Part shown: piece by piece, positions 1 to 7,773 of the stretch
Layout of the letters: each line of letters opens with the position of its first letter
Position numbering within the stretch: position 1 is the stretch's first letter
Source of the DNA: Segatella copri
GTDB taxonomy: Bacteria > Bacteroidota > Bacteroidia > Bacteroidales > Bacteroidaceae
Direction of reading: 5' to 3'
NCBI RefSeq assembly: GCF_019249795.2
Contig: NZ_CP156891.1
Location: 1,568,001-1,632,000 of the forward strand
DNA length: 64,000 nt
Program-made: the position numbers and the translations under genes
The notes under the pieces: generated by a model
What the model saw: only the letters and a program-made list of their open reading frames with translations
Databases searched by the model: none
What the model was told of the DNA's origin: nothing

Positions 1-1643
1 AATGAGTTTTTGAGGATAATTGTATCACCTTCTATTTCTTTACTAACAGACTTGTTGTTGAAATCTATTCTATTTGTTTTGCGCAAAAACAACATAAATT
101 TAGGGTTATTGATAATTTCGTCAATCGCTAGACGATAGCCATCGTAACCTTCAATGTTATTCTTACCTAACAAAAGTGCTATAGCTACATTTGCTGACAT
201 GAAAGCATCTCCTAATTCTGCGGGATATGTATCTATCCAAATAGGTTCTAATTGCCATGGAATATCTGAAACACCTCGAAATCTACTACGTTCGCTATTA
301 TATTTTTGTAAGAATAAAGACTTCTGCTCATCGGTTGTCAATCTGTTGACTGAAAAATAAAAAGCATCAAAATCAGTAAATCTTTTATCACTTTTGTCAA
401 ATTTGAATTGATAACCACCAGTCTTTATAAAGACCTTACTAGAGTCTGTAAAAACAGATTTAAAGCCAATTCCCTTATATCCTGTTTTATTTTCATTTGC
501 TTTTTTTGTTCCATTAGCTGCGGATGTTATTGCATCAAAATCATCTTTATCAAAACTATAGCCATTATGAGAAACTATTAAATAATCACCATTTGTCTTG
601 ACTTTGATGCAAACGCCTTTTTGGGACGCTGCGTCATCTGCATTTTGCACTAATTCAAAAAACATTCTATCCTTTGAAGAGTACATGTTTTTTCCTACTT
701 CTTCCAACAAATGTGCCGTAGCAACATTACCAGCCGGAGAAGTAAATTTTTCAAAAGTCAAATTGACTCCTTCTTTATATGGATTTGGAGTTTCTTCAAA
801 TTCAGTCGCAAAGAATTGAAATAATTGATTCCGTTCTATTCGCTTAATTTGAGGAGTTAAACTTAGCGCAATTTTATAGAAATGTCCTTCTTCTATATTA
901 AAGTTTGCATTTGGTACTATAGCACGAAGATTATACCCATATATAGGATCTATCAAAAGCTTTCCTCTTTGATTTTCACTGCATGAGTATAAATTTACTA
1001 TGAACGTATATTTCCCATATTGCTTCGCTTCACCAATAAAGGTATTAGTATCATGTCCTGCGAACTTTAGAAGTTCATTCAAAGAAAGTTTGTAAAGAGA
1101 TTCTTCGTAAGGCTTTTCATTTAACAGCTTAGTACTGAAGAATAACTGATGATTTTCGTGTTTTATAAATACAGCTTTAAGCACTTCCCCTTCAAAAACA
1201 GAATCTTCTAATCTATCAATTTCATTCCAATTAGTATCCTCTTTGTTGATAATTCCTTTCAGCTCACCAAGTCTTATAATTACTTTATTCTTTTTCACTT
1301 GGATTACTTCTACTTCAAAGAAGGTGCCTGCTTCAAATTTATGCACAAAATCATCAATTAGAGCATCTTGGTATTCTTTTTCTTTAATCTTTTCTTGTTC
1401 TTTTTCAAACGTAAGAATGTCTGACAAAATAATCCCACGAGCTGTAATTTTACTAATTATAACTTCTATATCATCTCCAACATTAATAGTAATGTTTCCA
1501 TTTTCATCAAAGCAACTTGGCATTAAATAGTTGGGCATAAAACCAAATTGTTTTTGCCACAATGGGAAAAATGAGCAGAAACAACCATTGTCTTGAATCT
1601 TATTGATTCGTGTTTTTATTTTTTCTCCAACAGAATATTGCAT
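1..1643 (-). CDS. S1-S1-GHKL ATPase, C-terminus cut by window edge
   Basis: The frame opens at ATG 1643 and stays open to base 1, giving about 547 residues of a longer protein. Residues 1-75 and about 103-173 each look like S1/OB-type RNA-binding domains (VGEKIKTRINKIQDNGCFC, then GTFFEVEVIQVKKNKVIIRL). A GHKL (Hsp90/MutL/sacsin-type) ATPase follows: N-box FELVQNADDA at 329-338, a Gly motif SHNGYSF near 359, and the lid GYKGIGFKSVF at 388-398. The start lies 10 bp after the reverse transcriptase stop, so the two genes are almost certainly co-transcribed. GHKL ATPases of the sacsin/NOV sort are frequent in defence islands; an effector or sensor role here is inference. What lies C-terminal is outside the window. 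Confidence 0.85.
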   Translation of the reverse strand, partial: MQYSVGEKIKTRINKIQDNGCFCSFFPLWQKQFGFMPNYLMPSCFDENGNITINVGDDIEVIISKITARGIILSDILTFEKEQEKIKEKEYQDALIDDFVHKFEAGTFFEVEVIQVKKNKVIIRLGELKGIINKEDTNWNEIDRLEDSVFEGEVLKAVFIKHENHQLFFSTKLLNEKPYEESLYKLSLNELLKFAGHDTNTFIGEAKQYGKYTFIVNLYSCSENQRGKLLIDPIYGYNLRAIVPNANFNIEEGHFYKIALSLTPQIKRIERNQLFQFFATEFEETPNPYKEGVNLTFEKFTSPAGNVATAHLLEEVGKNMYSSKDRMFFELVQNADDAASQKGVCIKVKTNGDYLIVSHNGYSFDKDDFDAITSAANGTKKANENKTGYKGIGFKSVFTDSSKVFIKTGGYQFKFDKSDKRFTDFDAFYFSVNRLTTDEQKSLFLQKYNSERSRFRGVSDIPWQLEPIWIDTYPAELGDAFMSANVAIALLLGKNNIEGYDGYRLAIDEIINNPKFMLFLRKTNRIDFNNKSVSKEIEGDTIILKNS

Positions 1644-1653
1644 AATGAATATT

Positions 1654-3276
1654 TTAAATTGAATAATTTTCTAAATACATTCTTGTCTCCCTAAACGTAA
1701 TCACAGGCGTTACCTTCTTCAAAGTCTCAGGATTGACAATTTCTTCTATATGCAAGCCAGCCAATAGGTTAGGCTTCACCCACTCGTTGTTCCAGAGTTC
1801 CACGTTTTTATCCCCTGCAACGACACGGCACAATCTCATCTTATATGGTGATGTGCCATTTTCCTTGTCTTGCTGATATGTTATATTCTGAAGCCAAAGC
1901 TGGTTATAGTCGGAATTGGGTTGATTGCAGAGCTTGGAATAAACGAGATTGATGATAGTACTTTTCTCCTTTTCATCTTTTAAGGAATCTACCATTCTAC
2001 TAAGCACACGTAAGGCATAATGGCAACAACCTATATTTTCTAAAGCTATTTGGGCACATACTGCCGACATAGCTCGGATGCTGCCTCCTACAAGACGGCG
2101 TTGCTTCATGACTTTTTCGGTCTTCTGTTCTTCACCTTCAAGAAGAGGTATAGTTATTATTGTCTCTTCATAAGGTTTAAGCCAATCTATTATACGCTTA
2201 TCTATATCCGAAAGCATCATCTTAATGGAACCACTATCTTGATATTGGCGAGCGAACATCAAAATGTAGAGCAGATACTTTTCGAAACTATCAAAATCAC
2301 AACCCTTCTTATTAATTACAGGTGTATTGTAGATATATGCAAGTTTATCGGATTTGATAGCATCAGTAACAATACTCTCGCTAATCTTAGTCTTCTTGCT
2401 ATTCATGCGGAAGTTCAAACCCTCCAATACGTGTTGAAGTATGTAAGAAATCTTTTCGAGTTCATCCTTGTCGTTGCAGAATATGCGGTAGTCATCACGA
2501 TAGCGTATTATTTCGTACGAAGAAATGATGCCTTTCCTTTGTATTGCTTCATGTAGCAATAAATCAGAATAGCCAAGAATAATTTCACTTATAAAATCAA
2601 ATATTGCACATCCCTGAGGGATACCGATGTTGCGCCCTTGCTGAAAAGCGCGAAGATACTTTTGAATATTCTTAGCAATCGGATTTTCTGTTTTCTGCTC
2701 ATGCTCTGTATCTTTGAATGAGAATGCCCAATCAAATGCTTGCGGATTTACCGAGCCGTAGCAGTTTGTTATGTCTGTAACAAACATATAACGGTATTCG
2801 AGAGATAGTTCAATACTCCGTTGTTCCATAGAACTCCACCAATTAAGAATGGTGGTAGATTTATGAAATGATTCCCTATCCTTTGGAATAACAGGTAAAG
2901 CACATGATGTAATATGCGGAACCAGGAATCTCTCAAAAAGTTTCGTTATCAATGTCCAAGACTTCTCATTGCATATTTCTCTTACAAGGAAACAGTATAA
3001 GAATGGATTCGCCAGAATAATAGGACGAACTGCATATCTACCATCCTTATTGAGTAAGATGTCCAAATTCACTCCAGAAAGATTCTCTGGTGATAACCCC
3101 TCCTGTAAACATTCCTCGTATGTTTTATCTCCAACAGCTTCTTTTACATTCTGTAGAAGTTCATCAAACACAAAATACTCAGGGAGTTCAAATCCATGAT
3201 ATTGTTCTGATTTCAAAAAGAAATCCATTGCCTCCTTATGATTAAGGCTAAGTATATTTTTCGTTTTTTCATCCAT
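1654..3276 (-). CDS. stand-alone reverse transcriptase, Abi/UG (DRT-like) type
   Basis: A 540-residue protein with RT palm motifs: VTDITNCYGSV (first catalytic Asp 168), IPQGCAIFDFISE (PQG at 220-222), and IIRYRDDYRIF, where Y259-R260-D261-D262 is the catalytic YxDD box. It is followed by a thumb-like NSKKTKIS. There is no maturase/HNH domain and no retron msr/msd was recognised, so it is not an obvious group II intron or retron RT. The roughly 240-residue C-terminal part looks helical, as in Abi/DRT proteins. It is the middle gene of NusG-like, RT and GHKL, with 15-bp and 10-bp gaps. RTs of this kind are mostly phage-defence proteins. The exact UG/DRT class cannot be fixed by eye. Confidence 0.85.
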   Translation of the reverse strand: MDEKTKNILSLNHKEAMDFFLKSEQYHGFELPEYFVFDELLQNVKEAVGDKTYEECLQEGLSPENLSGVNLDILLNKDGRYAVRPIILANPFLYCFLVREICNEKSWTLITKLFERFLVPHITSCALPVIPKDRESFHKSTTILNWWSSMEQRSIELSLEYRYMFVTDITNCYGSVNPQAFDWAFSFKDTEHEQKTENPIAKNIQKYLRAFQQGRNIGIPQGCAIFDFISEIILGYSDLLLHEAIQRKGIISSYEIIRYRDDYRIFCNDKDELEKISYILQHVLEGLNFRMNSKKTKISESIVTDAIKSDKLAYIYNTPVINKKGCDFDSFEKYLLYILMFARQYQDSGSIKMMLSDIDKRIIDWLKPYEETIITIPLLEGEEQKTEKVMKQRRLVGGSIRAMSAVCAQIALENIGCCHYALRVLSRMVDSLKDEKEKSTIINLVYSKLCNQPNSDYNQLWLQNITYQQDKENGTSPYKMRLCRVVAGDKNVELWNNEWVKPNLLAGLHIEEIVNPETLKKVTPVITFRETRMYLENYSI

Positions 3277-3291
3277 TGATATTGTAATGAA

Positions 3292-4020
3292 TTAATATTC
3301 AACATACAATTTTACGGCATTCTTCGGTATGTAAGCTGTTGCCACAAAGCATTCGTCAAATATTTCAACAACCACCCTCTGTTGTCCTGCAATCCTTGCC
3401 ACTCTGCCATGAATATCTTTGAATTCACCTTCTGTCACTACGACCTCATCACCCAATTTAAACTTGATAATACCAGTTGTTACAGGAATTATATGCGAAT
3501 TCTTAATGGATGTGAGTTTGATGAAGTTGCTCATCGCATTATCTCGGATGGTGAGTGGAGGATTGTAATCAGGATTGTCTGGACAATGAATTGTGTGATC
3601 AAAGTAATAGCTGAGCAAGGCTCTGCTTTCATTTGCAACAACCCTATTGTCGTGAAGCAAGGTTTCTACTTGTTCTGCTGTAGCATAAACAAAGAGGAAT
3701 GAGGAGAGTAGAGGCTCTGTAATGATTCTCTTCTTCCCATGCTTCCTTACCTCTTTATATCGCAAAGGAACATAGCATTCCAATCCTTTAGCTTCAATAA
3801 ATGCTTTTGCCTTGATGATTCGCCCATACGAAACTCGTAGCACGAACCATTGCTTGTTTGCATCAAGCACGTTCTCTACCGACACCCCATCCTTGTTATT
3901 TTGGATGGAGGGCGTACAAGAGGTAAGTCTTGCACTTGGACACGATGAACCTGTGTCAGTAGGTTGCCCATTATACAATGAAGCATCAGCCATAAGAGGC
4001 TGATTGGCAGAATCTTCCAT
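3292..4020 (-). CDS. NusG-family (UpxY-like) specialised transcription antiterminator
   Basis: 242 residues. After a 55-residue low-complexity N-terminus comes an NGN domain (WFVLRVSYGRIIKAKAFIEA at 58-77, then CYVPLRYKEV), and a KOW domain at about 189-215 (LGDEVVVTEGEFKDIHGRV). This is the layout of UpxY proteins, the NusG paralogues that lead Bacteroides capsule operons and prevent premature termination along their own operon. Here the neighbours are not polysaccharide genes: the next two genes are a reverse transcriptase and a GHKL ATPase. It is the first gene behind a good promoter (4085-4113). By analogy it should let RNA polymerase read through the long downstream operon; that is inference. 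Confidence 0.85.
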   Translation of the reverse strand: MEDSANQPLMADASLYNGQPTDTGSSCPSARLTSCTPSIQNNKDGVSVENVLDANKQWFVLRVSYGRIIKAKAFIEAKGLECYVPLRYKEVRKHGKKRIITEPLLSSFLFVYATAEQVETLLHDNRVVANESRALLSYYFDHTIHCPDNPDYNPPLTIRDNAMSNFIKLTSIKNSHIIPVTTGIIKFKLGDEVVVTEGEFKDIHGRVARIAGQQRVVVEIFDECFVATAYIPKNAVKLYVEY

Positions 4021-4084
4021 TTTCGTTAAAGAATTAGATAAAACCAGTTGGTCTTTACTTTATAGAATTGCCGTTATTTAACTA

Positions 4085-4113
4085 CAAAAATAATAAAATT
4101 AAATTAGACCAAA
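4085..4113 (-). promoter_or_regulatory. promoter of the NusG-RT-GHKL operon
   Basis: On the minus strand TTTG (4113-4110) and TATTTTTG (4092-4085) are separated by 17 bp, matching the Bacteroidota TTTG/TAnnTTTG consensus with a slightly short spacer. The predicted start near 4078 leaves a 5' leader of about 58 nt before ATG 4020. Confidence 0.6.
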
Positions 4114-4304
4114 GAAGAAAATAAGAAAAAAGTAGAGATAACCAAATAATTTAACGTTTGTTTATGGTTCAAATAATTACATCTAATAAAACCCTGCTGG
4201 GGCAAAGCAGAAACAGATACTGCAATCGCCCTAGTCGTTATTCTTTCGATTTTTACCGATTTGTTGTTGGGAACACAACTTATAAAACAACGAAACTGGT
4301 TCAT
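4104..4304 (-). other. possible 66-codon ORF or conserved intergenic element
   Basis: The 319-bp gap between the antiterminator and the gene above it holds a 66-codon frame (MNQFRCFISCVPNNKS... IERITTRAIAVSVSALPQQ). From memory, very similar short hypothetical proteins recur across Bacteroidota, which would suggest a repeated DNA/RNA element rather than a protein gene. The stretch can also form small hairpins (CTGC/GCAG arms near 4193-4225). No promoter or ribosome-binding site of its own was found. Unproven either way. Confidence 0.3.
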
Positions 4305-4339
4305 TTCATTTTACAAGATAACACCAGCTACAACGGCAT

Positions 4340-4894
4340 TTATATCTGTGCCCCCTCTTTGCCTATGTCATCAAGAACCTGGGAGTAACATTGCTTGGTT
4401 CTGAAAAAGTCATTAAGAATCGCAGCAAGATAGGCTTTTGTATTTGGAATGTTGTGCATTAGCAAACATTGCAACTTAGACAGAATATAATAAGACTTTT
4501 CTTCCTCATACGACATATACAAGACCGTATTATGCCCTAATTGATTAGTACGATTAACTGCCTTTTTCATATTCTCTACATCTTGGATATTCTCCGAATC
4601 CACCATATCCCAATGAAGATCCCAAATTGTAATAAAGGCTGATTCGTTTGATGCCTCTATCATAAACTTCTCATTTTGATACGTGAAGTAAATGTCATCA
4701 TGCTCTATACGAACTTCACAATTAAGCTGCCGGAGCAACTCAAGACACAAGTCTCTAGTACCAATATTCTCATTGCTATCATTAGATGGCGAGATAGAAT
4801 TAACGATCTCATCCATCTCTTTTTCTGCTCTTTTCTGGCGGATGTAATACATTAAACTTATGCCAATCAATACTGAAATAATTGGTAACACCAT
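4340..4894 (-). CDS. membrane-anchored protein, unknown function
   Basis: 184 residues. One N-terminal membrane anchor (MVLPIISVLIGISLMYYI) is followed by a basic stop-transfer segment and an acidic soluble domain of about 150 residues. The soluble part has an alternating strand/helix pattern (CEVRIEHDDIYFTYQNEKFMI) reminiscent of YbjN/secretion-chaperone-like folds; that is only a resemblance. Its promoter is separate: TAACTTTG on the minus strand at 4939-4932. It is not tightly linked to the RT operon (319-bp gap), so a role in that system is uncertain. Confidence 0.6.
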   Translation of the reverse strand: MVLPIISVLIGISLMYYIRQKRAEKEMDEIVNSISPSNDSNENIGTRDLCLELLRQLNCEVRIEHDDIYFTYQNEKFMIEASNESAFITIWDLHWDMVDSENIQDVENMKKAVNRTNQLGHNTVLYMSYEEEKSYYILSKLQCLLMHNIPNTKAYLAAILNDFFRTKQCYSQVLDDIGKEGAQI

Positions 4895-5010
4895 AATTAT
4901 AATCTTTTTAAATTAATACTTTATGAGATGGCAAAGTTAGTTCTTTTTTTGCAAATAGATGTACAAACTCGGGAAAAACTTATCTCCACAAGCCTTGTGG
5001 AGCCTAAACA

Positions 5011-5042
5011 TTTGTAACATCTACCACCATTTATTATTTTTG
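5011..5042 (+). promoter_or_regulatory. promoter of the small membrane protein pair
   Basis: TTTG at 5011-5014 and TATTTTTG at 5035-5042 with a 20-bp spacer, an excellent match to the Bacteroidota consensus, about 25 bp upstream of a probable transcript start for the gene at 5074. Confidence 0.65.
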
Positions 5043-5073
5043 CAGCCAAAATAACAATAAAAATAATAGGAAT

Positions 5074-5259
5074 ATGGAAAGACTCTTTTTTTTCGTGATT
5101 GCCGTTGCGTTAGCATTCGGCGTTGGTTGCCTGGGAAGAAACAGAAAGATTGGTTTCGGATGGGCTTTTGGTATCTCACTCATCAATGTGGTGATTGGTC
5201 TCATTGTCGTATTATGCTCCAAGAAGAAAACGCCAAATGAGCTTGAAAAGAAGAACTAA
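5074..5259 (+). CDS. small two-helix membrane protein
   Basis: 61 residues: a first hydrophobic helix with a Gly-rich turn (FFFVIAVALAFGVGCLG), the polar link RNRKIGFG, a second helix (WAFGISLINVVIGLIVVLC) and a lysine-rich tail. It follows a strong promoter directly. The stop overlaps the start of the next gene by 23 bp, which suggests translational coupling. No family recognised; toxin-like, immunity-like or stress peptides are all possible. Confidence 0.55.
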   Translation: MERLFFFVIAVALAFGVGCLGRNRKIGFGWAFGISLINVVIGLIVVLCSKKKTPNELEKKN

Positions 5260-5398
5260 GTTGAAGATTTGGGGATGGGCATGTATTCTGATTGGAGTAA
5301 TTGGCTTTATCAGTATCATTATGCGTGGCAACCCAAACCTCGGACCGAGCGTTTGGGTTGCCATAGGAGTTTATTTGTTATCCAAGAAGAATACCTAA
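5237..5398 (+). CDS. small membrane protein, overlapping partner
   Basis: The chosen start is ATG 5237, giving 53 residues (MSLKRRTKLKIWGW...). It has a basic N-terminus, then a helix (WACILIGVIGFISIIM) and a second hydrophobic stretch (SVWVAIGVYLL). The frame is open upstream to 5195, but the internal ATG gives a classical positively charged membrane-protein N-terminus and a 23-bp overlap with the previous gene. Function unknown. Confidence 0.5.
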   Translation: MSLKRRTKLKIWGWACILIGVIGFISIIMRGNPNLGPSVWVAIGVYLLSKKNT

Positions 5399-5404
5399 GA
5401 AAAT

Positions 5405-6454
5405 TCACTTCCACTCCACAAGTTTTCTATCCAATGGTATCTTCTTGGGTTCGCCACGATTGCCATCAATGAAATAACTCCCGGCTAGACTTTCATCAAA
5501 CTGGAGAGTGAAGGCTTGGCGGATACGGGCACATTTCTCATTGATAGAATTAGACAATGGATTCGTCAGGGCTTCGATGCTCTGGCGAATCTTCTCTTCT
5601 GAAAGATGTGCCCCGTTGTTGTTCGATTTCTTGCGAATATCCACATAGATATCATATAGCTCTTCCCTATAATCCGACAGACATTTGAAAAGGATTCCCT
5701 CCTCATGACGCAAAAAGAGAATATACACCGCCTTTACCAATGGCTCCATCTTAATAGTCATATCATGATAGTCGGGCAGTATGATATCGTAATTCTCCAT
5801 GATGACCATTCTACTCAGATTCTTGGGTGGAAAGAGATACTGCTTCAGCACCCAATCGCTTACCCCACCAAGGCGTAAGTCCTGTACCTGTCGGTACACC
5901 TCCTTCATCTTCTGCCTGATATCATAGCTGAATGTTTCATCTGCCGGAATCGGTGTCGGATCAAATATACTGTATGGAAAATCATCGACAGAGCTGAACA
6001 TCACTTTGCAATCCGGCAACTTATCATACGCAGCCTGCATCAATGGCATAAAATCCTCATCTTCCTCTATAGACAAAGAATAGGAATTGACATAATATAT
6101 GCCATCCTCCTCATGGTCTAGCTGTAAGATGCTAGGATGTAATTTCTCCTTATTCTTTTCTTCTACCAATTGCGACAACAGCAAATCGGAAGGAACAGAG
6201 ATGTTCAAATCCTCTTTATTCATCGCAGGATAGCTGTAGAGAGCTGTCTTCCTGATATGAGGACCCAGAAATGGAAAATAATTAAAATGAATTGACTTGC
6301 TGATAAACAAGTTGTTGATATCCAGGAGATGGTTGATGATGGAAAGGTTCAACTTTTCATCATACCCATTCTCTACAAAGAATATCTCGCCATGTAGGCG
6401 TGTTGGGAAGTCGCGAAACTTCAATACCTTTTTTCTTCCAATCTTTCCGGTCAT
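5405..6454 (-). CDS. hypothetical cytosolic protein, 349 residues
   Basis: No signal peptide, membrane helix or motif that I recognise. The protein is rich in charged and aromatic residues (LHGEIFFVENGYDEK, EEDGIYYVNSYSLSIEEDEDF), with a helical C-terminal third. Its stop lies 6 bp from the stop of the convergent small gene. About 110 bp upstream is a promoter followed at once by a terminator-like hairpin, so expression may depend on readthrough. Codon use is AT-rich like the accessory genes around it. Confidence 0.6.
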   Translation of the reverse strand: MTGKIGRKKVLKFRDFPTRLHGEIFFVENGYDEKLNLSIINHLLDINNLFISKSIHFNYFPFLGPHIRKTALYSYPAMNKEDLNISVPSDLLLSQLVEEKNKEKLHPSILQLDHEEDGIYYVNSYSLSIEEDEDFMPLMQAAYDKLPDCKVMFSSVDDFPYSIFDPTPIPADETFSYDIRQKMKEVYRQVQDLRLGGVSDWVLKQYLFPPKNLSRMVIMENYDIILPDYHDMTIKMEPLVKAVYILFLRHEEGILFKCLSDYREELYDIYVDIRKKSNNNGAHLSEEKIRQSIEALTNPLSNSINEKCARIRQAFTLQFDESLAGSYFIDGNRGEPKKIPLDRKLVEWK

Positions 6455-6555
6455 TGCTTATCACTTGTTATATGGTTGATTACAGTATTGTACATGTCAG
6501 AGCTATCTTCTTCTGCATTTATCGAATAGCTAAATACTGAACATGGCAAAAAGAC

Positions 6556-6646
6556 AAAAAAAAGACTCACCCTGAGCGCGCTGTTCTAAAGGGAAGCGGG
6601 GTGAGTATGTTGCTACAAAGGTACAAATGTTATTCGAAACAACAAA
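6556..6646 (-). promoter_or_regulatory. promoter plus immediate terminator hairpin (attenuator or tiny sRNA)
   Basis: On the minus strand TTTG (6646-6643), a 19-bp spacer and TACCTTTG (6623-6616) form a near-ideal promoter. Its predicted start (about 6610) is followed at once by a hairpin with perfect 8-bp arms, ACTCACCC at 6606-6599 and GGGTGAGT at 6572-6565, and then eight T residues (6563-6556 after CT). The product would be an RNA of about 55 nt, or a leader that must be read through to reach the gene starting at 6454. Confidence 0.5.
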
Positions 6647-6828
6647 ACTTTTAGCTAAAAAGTTTCGAAAAAAGTTATGTGAGGGGACACTATCGTAAAA
6701 AGGAAGGTATCTGCGGAACATGATTCTTCCAACAAAAGGGATGAGGCTATAATGATATTTAGAAAGAAGTACGCAAGCGATAAAGAACCAATAAATATAC
6801 GCACGTATAAATCTTTTTTCTTCGAAAA

Positions 6829-6964
6829 AAGTATCAAAGTCTCATTTTTGGGTATAAAATAAGACTTATATCTTTAATACACAACACCTTAACATAAATG
6901 AGACTTCTCTGAAAATGCAGATAGAAGTATCATCGAAGTATCATAAATTAGGGAGAAGTATCAT
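6829..6964. repeat. upstream iteron cluster of the VapE module
   Basis: Three copies of (A/C)GAAGTATCAT lie at 6923-6933, 6934-6944 and 6954-6964 (spacings 11 and 20 bp), in reverse orientation to the downstream cluster. A forward copy ATGAGACTTCT is at 6898-6908, and AAGTATCAAAGTCTCATTTT at 6829-6848 mirrors a motif at 9783-9799. The rest of the 634-bp gap 6455-7088 shows no convincing gene. Confidence 0.7.
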
Positions 6965-7088
6965 GATTTCTTGCTTGCATCGAAAAAAAATGCTTTATGA
7001 AGTGATAATAATACCGTTTGCAAGGCAATAAACAGGATGTATTTGCGTTTAGTAAAACAGAATGTTTTATTCTTAATACTTAAGAAAC

Positions 7089-7544
7089 ATGGATGAAAAG
7101 GAATTACTGAAAAAGGCTTTTGAGTACGGAAACGTACCTAGCAACATCACCTACTGTTTCACCGAACCATGTCCGATGAAAAACAAATGTATCCACTATC
7201 TATCCGGTCTCTACAAAAACGAGAAGACAGATAGAGGGGATGCCATTTTCCCAAATGCCCTGAAAAACGGAGAATGCAAGTACTTCGCACCGCTGCGTGT
7301 CGTGAAAATGGCATGGGGATTCGACCATCTCTTTACCGAAATGAAAGTGAAAGACGCTCCTGCACTGCGCGCCGAAATGAGAGACTACCTCGGTAGCAAA
7401 GGACAATACTACCGTTACAAACTGGGACAACTGAAACTCCTGCCGGAACAACAGGCATATATCAAACAGCTCTTCGCCAGATACGGATATAAAGATGTTG
7501 AATTCGACCATTTCTCAGAAGAGATTGATTTCACTAAAAGCTAA
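7089..7544 (+). CDS. small Cys-containing protein, DUF6078-like
   Basis: 151 residues with an early cysteine cluster (YCFTEPCPMKNKCIHYLSG, then NGECKYFAPLR) that could bind a metal, and a helical C-terminal half with a conserved-looking GSKGQYYRYKLGQLKLLP. I associate such proteins with the DUF6078 family of Bacteroidales, from memory. It sits between the upstream iterons and the VapE-type gene, same strand, so it is probably part of that module. Function unknown. Confidence 0.6.
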   Translation: MDEKELLKKAFEYGNVPSNITYCFTEPCPMKNKCIHYLSGLYKNEKTDRGDAIFPNALKNGECKYFAPLRVVKMAWGFDHLFTEMKVKDAPALRAEMRDYLGSKGQYYRYKLGQLKLLPEQQAYIKQLFARYGYKDVEFDHFSEEIDFTKS

Positions 7545-7596
7545 TCTTTTTCTCTGCCCTCCAGATGTTCCAGCCATGCCATTTAAACGGTCCCAC

Positions 7597-7640
7597 AGAG
7601 AACACGTGACGGGCTACCAGAGAACAAGTGACGGGCAGCC
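7597..7640. repeat. 22-bp tandem repeat, two copies
   Basis: Two adjacent 22-bp units (7597-7618 and 7619-7640) share AGAGAACA and GTGACGGGC and differ at three positions. Flanking DNA continues with weaker 22-bp periodicity (7641-7662 contains the inverted arms CCATTG/CAATGG). The 229-bp gap between the two genes holds nothing else that I recognise. Confidence 0.55.
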
Positions 7641-7773
7641 ATTGCCCGTACAATGGGAAACGAGTGCCCAATTTACCAACCAAACTTTGGGCAACACTGA
7701 TAAGATTTTATAGTTTATAGTTGACAGTTTATGGTTAACAGTTAACAAACAAACATTCTAATCAATATATTCA

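Noticed and set aside
2050..2556. 168-codon plus-strand frame opposite the reverse transcriptase
   Set aside because: It lies opposite the catalytic RT motifs and is explained as a shadow.
1654..3276. Group II intron or retron identity for the reverse transcriptase
   Set aside because: No maturase/HNH region, no intron domain V-like structure and no msr/msd inverted repeats were recognised near the gene.
6530..6837. Short minus-strand open frames in the 6.5-6.8 kb gap
   Set aside because: Low-complexity, Phe-rich translations overlapping promoter and hairpin elements; no ribosome-binding or family evidence.
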